NCBI GenBank assembly: GCA_030435675.1
Contig: CM059624.1
Coordinates: forward strand, 16,454,769 to 16,518,768
Length of the DNA stretch: 64,000 bases
Origin: Steinernema hermaphroditum
Lineage: Eukaryota; Nematoda; Chromadorea; Rhabditida; Steinernematidae
Direction of reading: 5' to 3'
The notes beneath the pieces are model-generated. The model was not told the DNA's origin and made no database searches. It saw only the letters and a list, made by a program, of their open reading frames with translations. This document shows positions 56,300-64,000 of the stretch, in pieces; position 1 is the first letter of the stretch; each line of letters begins with the position of its first letter. The position numbers and the translations under genes are program-made.

Positions 56300-57107
56300 A
56301 GCGGTTTTTGATTGCTATATATGTATGGCAACGATAACCGAGTCTGTAATCCATCATTATTTTTGTTTTTTTTCCGCGTGTGTGAGCTCGTAATCTGCTA
56401 TGTTTGGATTTTACGACTGTTTTCTGGTACCTCCGATACTGGTATTAGTAAAGAGCAGCATATTCTATTTGTCATTAAACTCTGACATTGTTTTTCCTTC
56501 ACAAAACCCTTGATGAATGGACCGTGGCTTGCCCGAAATGGGTCTCCCCTCGTGGAACTGCCAGCGCTACATAAATCACCTGTATTCTTTAGGGCCTTTC
56601 TAAAAGTATTCTCAGCGTGCCTTTCGACAATATTAAGGTTAACCTATTTTTGAATGTCTAACAGTGGCAAATTCGCACACAGATACAAGTTTTCAAAAAG
56701 ATTTCCATCAGTGGAAAGAGTGTGTATCTTTAGCACGAAAGTACAATGGAAATGCGTTTGCAATTATGCGTGCTACCATAAACGCAAGCTATGAGAAACT
56801 AGAGCGGACTGGAACGAATCCCAGCCTAACAGAAATGAAATGTCTTAGCACCGAGTGACGCAGACAGACTGAGCCAACCCTTTCCGTTGTGCCTTACCAG
56901 ATGTCGCTTTCTTGATTTCAACTTTAGGTAAATGAATTGCGATGTTGCATCTGGTACTGCTGATAATGGCTGACTAAGTTACTGATACTGTCCTGCGAAC
57001 AGCTAAACGACCTTTAACTGTGAGCCAGTAAAGGAATTAAGGAGCGTTTTTCCTTTACATTTAGTTCTGGGTTTATTGATAGTACGTCACTGTTAACACT
57101 TAAGACA
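56300..57107. other. Intergenic
   Basis: No gene recognised; the ORF at 56664-56858 has no signal peptide, domain or acceptor. Confidence 0.4.
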
Positions 57108-57467
57108 TCATTTCGGCTTCTCGTTGTCCGGTTTTACGATTCCAACTTTTTCGCCCAGCTTCTCAGCTCCGGCTTCGACAGTATGCGCTGCGTCTAAACA
57201 CAATCACATCACTCTATTTCAAACTTCTTAATCTCACTCTTCCCCCATGTTGCAGCATCATGTGAGGCATTCTTCGCGAATGCGGCCACCTTCTCGCCCG
57301 CGGCTTTCGTTTTATTCATTGCAACATGGCTGATGTTGGAAATCTTCTCACCAGCATCGTGCCAGAATTTACTAGCCTAAATACATTTCTCTCCACAATT
57401 CTTAGAATTCTACCTAGCCTACCTGGGCGATAACGAAAACTGCGAGGATCAAGAGCAGAACGCGCAT
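57108..57467 (-). CDS. Small secreted amphipathic protein S3
   Basis: Exons 57423-57467, 57238-57376 and 57108-57193 give 89 aa. Exon 1 encodes MRVLLLILAVFVIAQ. Mature: ASKFWHDAGEKISNISHVAM, KAAGEKVAAFAKNASHDAAT, WGKNAAHTVEAGAEKLGEKV, ending PDNEKPK. Ala/Lys/Glu-rich amphipathic helix with the DAATWGK motif that recurs as DAAQWGQ in the next gene. LEA-like in character. Confidence 0.78.
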
Positions 57468-57626
57468 CTGGTCCGTTCTATGTAACGCAGTAATTGGGCA
57501 TCCCATTCGTATATACTCCTCGAAAACCTGTTCTAAGCATTATGCGTGTTTTGTCGAGAAGGTGATTAACGCCGATTTTATTCTTATCTTCGTTATGAAA
57601 AATAATTGATAGTGAAGCGAATATTT

Positions 57627-58409
57627 TCAATTAACGATTTTGTTTACACCGTCGTTTACGCCATTGACGACCTTGTTTGCCGCGTCATGTGCTCTTTCGG
57701 CGGCGTTTTCTCCTGCATCTCGGATTTCGTCAACGGCTTTACCTCCGGCTTCCTTTGCGTCCCTGACGGATCCTTCAGCCCATTGAGCAGCATCTTTTCC
57801 CGCGTTCTTTACATGTGCTGCAGCACCTTTCGCCGCATCTCCGACGTCTTCGGCAGCGCCTTAAATGAACGGCTTTCTTATTACGACCACTATCACAACT
57901 ATTCAAATAGATCTTATTCAAATAATTTAATTATAATTTCGATCAGTCATCGTACATTCGTACTTCCAGCAATGAACTCACTTTGGCCCCACTGCACCGC
58001 GTCCTTTCCGACGCTTTGAATTCCTTCGACAGCTTTCGATCCAGCACTATGAACACTGTCAACAGCACCCTTTGCTGCGTTTCCAACACTGTCCACGGCG
58101 CCTACAAAACTTGCGGAAGATTTTATTACTTAAATTACCTTGACCCCACTGAGCAGCGTCGCTTCCGGCCTTCTTCAGCCCATCGGCGGCGTTATTTGTA
58201 AACTCCGCGATGGAGTGACCCGCATTTTTCGCGGCACTTCCAGCATCATCGGCCCACTGCGAAACGTGGCTTCCGGCGTCACGAAGTCCAGTAGAAACCG
58301 AATCTGCTGCGTTATTCGCGTGATTCTTCACGTCGTCCCAAAATCCGGCTTTGGTCGGCACCACAGATGCGACGAGCAGGAAGAAAACAACACTTCCGCC
58401 AGCAATCAT
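57627..58409 (-). CDS. Secreted LEA-like repeat protein S4
   Basis: Exons 58139-58409, 57982-58101 and 57627-57859 give 207 aa. Signal peptide MIAGGSVVFFLLVASVVPTK, then AGFWDDVKNHANNAADSVST. The rest is repeats of 11-20 residues built on DAG/NAG/AAK. Exons 1 and 2 end on (S/K)DA(A/V)QWGQ, and exon 3 has KDAAQWAEG inside, so each exon carries a homologous repeat. The last residues are NKVVNGVNDGVNKIVN. Ala, Gly, Asp and Lys dominate and no Cys is present. This resembles group 3 LEA proteins of nematodes, which protect against drying, but secreted. It lacks the cleavage-site intron of its neighbours. Confidence 0.8.
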
Positions 58410-58419
58410 ACTACCCTCA

Positions 58420-58987
58420 CTAGTGGTTTAGGCAATTCGGGCGCAATATAGAGTCCGGGGATGAGTGGCAAACTTGTTTTCCCTTTCGCAATTATCGTAA
58501 TCCAACAAGGTCATGTGTGTGAGGTAATCCCTAGTACTCGCATTCACACTTGTGAAGATACCCAAACAATTTATTTTGCGTCATGCTTGCGTACCGTACA
58601 CCGCTTATCTGCCCGAACTTTCGGCATCACGTCGTGGTAGGAACAGAAACCGATAGTTTTCAAAGGTGTTTGAAAGTGCATCGTTATTTTAATTGCAATG
58701 CGGTGGTAGCTCGTTCCACAAGTGAGCCTTTTTTTTGCCACAACAATCACTAGGTACGAAGTGAGTCGGAGCTGGGTGGGCGAGCGTGCTCCGTAATTCT
58801 ATCCACCTGGTCAATAAGCTTGTCAACCCAAATGCTGATGCACATGAGAACTAGTATAGGAATTGCTCATTATCTGTTTGGTTTTCATTACATTTTATTG
58901 TGATGGTGCACCATCGTGAAAGCGAATTCTTAACAAAATACAGGTTATCAGGAATTTGAGCAAAAACTTATGACATATTTCTCAATC
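58420..58987. other. Intergenic
   Basis: Spacer between S4 and S5; nothing recognised. Confidence 0.4.
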
Positions 58988-59687
58988 TTATGTTTTCACA
59001 GCTTCGCGAACGGCGTCGTGAGCAGCGACCGCTTTATCAGCCACAAAACTTCCGGCGTCTTTGGCCGCATCAGCGACCTTTCCGGCAGCGTCCTGTGCTC
59101 CCTTAGCGATGGTCTGACCAGTTTCCGAATTGTAGGCATCACTAGCCACTTCGCTGGTCTTTTCCCAGGCAGCCTTGGCTCCTGATGAAATGGTGTCCCC
59201 AACATCAGTCGCCACACCTCCAACAGTTCGACCGAAATCGCTGTTCGCAACGGATTCCGCTCCGCCCTTAGCCGTTTCATAAGCGTCCTTCGCTCCACCG
59301 CTGATCGTCGACCACGCATCGTCCAACCAACCGGCCTGAATAGGAAATTGTGATGAAGAAACTACTTGTCAATATAGTGGTGACTAGGCAACTCGTGTGC
59401 TCGATCGAAGTGCTTTATTAATTCCGCGAAAATTTGTTTTTTTTGGTTCATCCCTACTTAGATTTTCAGGATGATTTTCAATACAGCACATCGCCAGTAA
59501 CAGCTTTCGTCAACGTCGAAGGATCTGACATAAAAATCGACGAGTACCCTGTTTGAGAACATAGTCAAATGTTTTTCAGCTAGGGAATTCTCGAATTTTC
59601 AAACGAGTTTTTATGTTACAATGCAAAATAATACTAACTAACCTGTACAGTAGCCACAAGAACGAGGGCGAAAAGAACAACTTTCAT
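58988..59687 (-). CDS. Secreted LEA-like protein S5
   Basis: Exons 59643-59687 and 58988-59335 give 130 aa. Exon 1 encodes MKVVLFALVLVATVQ, and a 307-nt intron follows. Mature: AGWLDDAWSTISGGAKDAYE, TAKGGAESVANSDFG, GDTISSGAKAAWEKTSEVAS, DAAGKVADAAKDAGSFVADK, ending HDAVREAVKT. Regular 11-residue-type spacing of AKDA/GAKxA marks a LEA-like amphipathic helix. (A)G(W/F)xDD at the mature N-terminus is shared with S4. Confidence 0.82.
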
Positions 59688-59699
59688 CGCACCGAGGTG

Positions 59700-62600
59700 A
59701 CTTATCTCTGAAACGGTCAACCGTCGCCGCAGACAAGGAATGGCGAAAAGATTTGACACGGCAATAACAAACAACAGGACCGACTGTTTGCGCTACTATT
59801 TAACTCGCGTGCAGAAGTAAGAGAAGGAGAAAGCTGCGATCGTCGTGTTTCACAACGCTGTTCGCCGCTTCGGAACGAAGGGCGCGATCTGACATTGAAT
59901 CGATTAGAGTTGGGTGATCAGGGCGGCGCACTGGATGATTAATGGATGAGCATCAAACGACGACCACATGCCGCACCTGATGTCACAGCAACGAGTCTGA
60001 CTTTGAAGAGGGCATGGAAATGTACAAATCGTCAGAATGAAGACAACACATTAAAACCATGTTACAACAAATATAAATGGTTCACGCCCCGTTTATATAA
60101 TGCGTCAAGCACTTACAACGTTATACGTCACATTAGTCAGTGCTTGCGGAGGGTGTATTGCGGATGACTCATAACAGATGTGTGAGAAAAAAACGTGTTT
60201 TGTTTATGAGCGATGAAAGCCAATATCACATGAGAAAGCAGTTGTTCGATTTCGCAGCAGTATTTTGGCCTATCAGCAGCTGTAAATGATAAAGATAGGG
60301 ATTGATATTTGAATTCCCGGGGCGTTTGGGGCACAGAAGCACAAGAGTATATCAGCGAGATGGCATCCTGAAGGTCTCCGGCGCTCTAAGCACTAGCGAA
60401 GACGCAATTCCCCGATTTCTGGTTTAGTATAATCGAAAGGCCTGTCAGTCGGAAGCAAAATTGTTCCTTCACAATATTTTTCGTTTTTAGATCAGCTGAA
60501 ACTTAGTAAGTCCTACATGTAACATTAACCAGACTGTCCTAGCTTGTGATAAAGACATACAGATGAACTTGAAGCCACGCGATCTCGCGAAACTTTTCAT
60601 CTGATCTGTATTTACCGATGAAATCTATCAGGCTTTGCTATATGCTGGTATGTCTATCTCCATGCCAAATTTCAGCCCAATCGACGTGGGACAGTTTGGG
60701 ACTTCTCCTGTCGCTGCAAGCCACTCGGTTCAGAAGGATTTCCCGCGCATTTCAAGATACAAACCACGGGGCTGCTGATTTCCCGCGCAATTTGGACTGA
60801 ACAGAAGACTTTCACCAGGCGAGCGAGGCCAGAGAAGGTTCCGCAAGAAGCGCGCGAGAGGCAGAAGTGCAAAGAGGGATTTTCGTCGTGCTGCTTCTTG
60901 TTGTACACCGTTTGAGTGTCACCGCAGTATTTTCTGCTATTTGCTGCTTTATTTGTTGCTATTCGGAACACGAGTAGATCGTTTGCAACCGCGATTCTCG
61001 TGTATTTGCAACACGGTAGTTCACTAGCGTCGGTGACTGCCAATCTCTCTCTTCTCTCGGACTACTACAGCCCCGGTAGCAAGCGACCGCGCCGGCGCTT
61101 TATTGTAAGTCGCATTTTTTGCGCTCTTCAAGTCAGTTTCTCTTCATTTGTTCTGCACATTCCTGCAACACAATTCACCCGCATTAGATCTTTCAATGAT
61201 GTTCTTCAACCGTTTGCACATTGATTTCTTAGCGAGTGAAAATGAGGTTCATGATAAATGAGGTTTATCAATGATGTGCATTAAATATCATATTTTTATC
61301 CCAATACTTTTATTTTATTTTGTCCGACAAGCTAAACATGTCCAGATCCTCAGCAAACAATGAAACGAATAAATTAGTAATGGACGTCGTCTACATATGT
61401 CTAACGCACAAGTGTAACTTGACTCTTAGTCCCGCGTTCCATTTCCGTTGGAAGCCACTTTCCGTTCTAAGAGACCTAATTGACCGTCTGTCCGCAACTT
61501 AATTCAGTACATACAATCAATGCGTTTTCTTTACATTCATGTTTCCCAATCGAACCATTGGTCAGAAACATCTGCATGAAATCCTTGCTTCTGCAAATTC
61601 TCTCCAATCAAGCAGCTGGTGGAGCACCTGCACCATTCGATAATGAGTGGGAATTCACTTCCATTTGTAACACTCTCGAATAGTGCCTTTCTTTAAACTG
61701 AGGTGTTGGAGTGAAAACATAAGTCAGTGGTCGCCTTGTTAATAACTAATGTATTCATATGGATTCCACACTTCCAAAAACATTTCTATTGCCCTTCATA
61801 AGTGTATTGTTATTTTTATTATCGATCCATCTCTGTCCGCACTAGATGACTTCTACAGCAGTGGCGATATCGGATGCCGAAAACGGGAGAGGACAAATAA
61901 AAGCCATTATCTTGCCCACTTTTCCTCTTCCCTGAGGGCGTTGCTTTTCTTCATACTCTCCCTGGTTTGGCCCTTTGCGACGACACTCGAAACGCAATAT
62001 ATACGACGAGGGGACGGCGGCTCGTCGTCGGAGAGGGCCGAAGCGTCCATCCGCTCGAAATAGCCATCATCACATCATTCGACTTTGAAGCGGTGGCGTT
62101 CGCCGTTCGCGGCGGCGACGACGACAACGGTGGCGGCGACGTTCACCTCGCGCACGCCGATTTTGAGAGGGGCGAACCCTTCGGGCCTTCCTCCTCCTCC
62201 TCCCGTTGTTCGTCTCCCCGTCTCCTCTCGCTTACTCAAGTTAAATCGATAATTTTCAGAGTGAGAGAAGGAAGGCGCCTCGGTCTAGTTTATGCAGTCC
62301 GACCACTGAACACTGAACAATGTTTACATTTTCCGCAGTTTTATAAAACGTCGACAAGGTTCCGCTTCAGGCTGTGGTCTGGAGGTTGCTGGATTTAATT
62401 TCTTGCGGCCCATTCCACGAATGCTCACTTTTAATTGTGTGCAATTAAAGGACGCCCTCTGCGCGGGCACGTCCTCATTTGCAAAGAAATTGCCCTGAGG
62501 AAACGGGCGATCTTCCGACATACGATGCTCACAGACATATGATCTCTTATTTTCCGTCGCCGCCTCCTCAGGACGATCGTTGTTTCTTGTTTATCACAAT

Positions 62601-62709
62601 TAACCCTCATGGGCTCACCGCCGCCGACGACATGCTGTTGACATCGCTGCTCGTTTCCTCGCTTTGCGCACTGCTTTTTCGTCACTTTTTATTCGATTCT
62701 ATTTTTCAG
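59700..62709. other. Long region without a supportable complete gene
   Basis: Short ORFs only. About 60361-60412 is a fragment of repeat family A. 62030-62230 is CpG-rich and open in several frames. The 5' exons of the gene ending at 62820 may lie here but could not be traced. Confidence 0.4.
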
Positions 62710-62820
62710 GAGCCGCCTGAAAAGACCACCGACTCGGTGGCAACGAGTGTGAGAAGACTCAGTCGCGGTGTTTCGGAATTTGTCGATGCGAACCAATTGC
62801 GCCCCTCAGATGTTTCGTGA
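62710..62820 (+). CDS. Probable 3' terminal exon of an unidentified gene
   Basis: After the acceptor CTATTTTTCAG, a frame reads EPPEKTTDSVATSVRRLSRG, VSEFVDANQLRPSDVS and stops. AATAAA begins 5 nt after the stop. The exon-like composition and the poly(A) signal suggest a real last exon. The upstream partner exon is not identified, although the same frame stays open to 62479 through a hydrophobic stretch (LLTSLLVSSLCALLFRHFLF). Gene family unknown. Confidence 0.4.
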   Translation, partial: EPPEKTTDSVATSVRRLSRGVSEFVDANQLRPSDVS

Positions 62821-62831
62821 AAGCGAATAAA

Positions 62832-64000
62832 GGGAGGGAAGCTGTCGACGATAGTGAACACCACCTTGCGTCCACTTCGTACCGAATACGCCCTTAAGAA
62901 TCTTGAACCCCCACTTCATCGACGTTGCCGTCCCCATTAATCACCGGAGGGCGCACGGATAATCCAACGCCCCCCAATCAACGGAGGAGAGGCATAAATT
63001 TACGAAAATAGGTATGCACAGCTTAGCGCACCAGTTTCTAGCTTTTCTGCTTAGCCACTAATCGATCTTCTTTTCGTGTGTCTTAATTGAATCCGTCGAA
63101 TGAGCTCATTATTCTTCTTTCAAATTCAGCTAAGCCTTCTTAATCACAATCGTTATATTTATTTAACGACTGCAATCTATGCTTGGCTGGGCGACGCGAG
63201 GGAAAGATGTCGAATGCACTCGTGTGGTCATAATGGGCGAGGTGGACACAGAAAGGCGGCGGTCGTTCTCCGAAAGCGCAACTAAACTATCGCTACGAAA
63301 ACTATCGAATTGATATAGAAGATGTAGCACAGAACAGCACTGACGCAGTTAAAACTTTGCGTCATGATGGTACGTGCTTGGATTTTCATAAAATGAAGTG
63401 AACTCAAGATGTTATTTTGTGCTATAAATCTATAAAAAACCTTCTAAGCTTGAGTGGCATCAAATGGTGAAACGATAAGGTACTCTAAAGTCAAAAATGT
63501 ACATACGCATGATTTTGAACTTTAGGCCCTCGTGGAGCACAAAATATGTTAATGTTTTATTTGTTCAGGTGCATAAATATGAGCAAGTGCAGATTTGGGA
63601 GATGAAGTGTGCCACATAAGCAGGGTATCATGCACGTCAAGAGCGGACATATCTTTCGTTCGGCGTGACGCTGTAGCCGTGTGCCATAGTAGGCAGGGCT
63701 GAGCGAAAGCCGAAACTCCGAAGTCGAAGTTTTTTTGAGAACTGGAAACTAAACTCGAAACATGGCTTTAGTTTCATTTCATATTTTCCTTTAAAACGAA
63801 TCTAATCAAGTTGGTCTCTGTAATAGTATGAATGGCTCAGTTCCTAGACGTCCATGTAACTTGGGCATACCAAAAACGCGCCACAGGGATCCGAACCAAG
63901 GCTGTGAGAAAGTCAAAACTTAAAGCTGAGAGTAATTTTAGAGCATTGCACCAATTCGTACTGCCGGTGGGCTAAACGACGAAAGCGGGAGACCAGTTAG
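62832..64000. other. Intergenic
   Basis: No gene recognised up to the window edge. Confidence 0.4.

Noticed and set aside
58140..59185. Plus-strand ORFs of about 70-100 aa over the S4 and S5 genes
   Set aside because: Mirror frames of Ala/Gly-rich coding sequence, with no signals of their own.
62024..62398. 143-aa ORF in CpG-rich DNA
   Set aside because: Low-complexity GGCGACGACG-type codons, open in several frames, no gene signals.
1..64000. CRISPR arrays, bacterial operons or ribosome-binding sites
   Set aside because: Spliceosomal introns and trans-splice acceptors show a eukaryotic nuclear sequence; no spaced direct-repeat array of the CRISPR kind is present.

Overview
The window looks like part of a nematode nuclear genome, probably a rhabditid. 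The evidence is: many genes start 0-15 nt after an isolated TTTCAG-type acceptor with no upstream exon, which is the signature of spliced-leader trans-splicing; most introns are 40-55 nt; and there are YGGYGG/GYRPYG antimicrobial-type peptides of the nlp-29/caenacin kind, claudin-like proteins and a nematode-style Cys-loop anion channel. The genus cannot be named from sequence alone. Exon models were built by hand from splice sites and reading phase.

Layout. 2.3-6.3 kb: a five-exon claudin-like gene, a BAR-domain gene and a small granulin-like secreted peptide. 7-15.6 kb: glycine/tyrosine- and histidine/tryptophan-rich secreted peptides, including an inverted pair with the same promoter module, lying among a broken mariner, a LINE scrap, a candidate SINE and a 61-bp minisatellite. 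16.4-21.5 kb (minus): a TRPC channel carrying two large foldback elements in one intron, then mitochondrial ribosomal protein S24. 21.7-23.0 kb: a frameshifted partial copy of a gene found intact at 29 kb, and a broken ParB/sulfiredoxin-like ORF. 24.3-26.1 kb: a tandem pair of His/Pro-rich peptides and a small membrane protein. 26.2-29.5 kb (minus): a probable two-gene operon of an unassigned helical protein and the SR-rich splicing factor CLASRP. 30.7-32.6 kb (minus): a second claudin-like gene with the same internal exon lengths as the first. 37-39.5 kb (minus): a complete class II histone deacetylase with a MITE in one intron. 41.3-43.1 kb: small secreted proteins, two of which look like dynein light chain (LC8) folds behind signal peptides. 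48.3-52.5 kb: a Cys-loop anion channel with one frame break. 52.8-54.2 kb: a GNB1L/ASTRA-type WD40 protein. 54.2-59.7 kb (minus): five small secreted amphipathic proteins, four with an intron exactly at the predicted signal-peptide cleavage point.

Overall the window mixes conserved housekeeping and signalling genes (mrps-24, CLASRP, HDAC, GNB1L, TRPC, ligand-gated channel) with fast-evolving secreted families. The secreted families are arranged as local duplicates and interspersed with repeats. The long stretches at 32.7-36.9, 43.1-48.3 and 59.7-64 kb contain no gene I can support beyond fragments and repeats.
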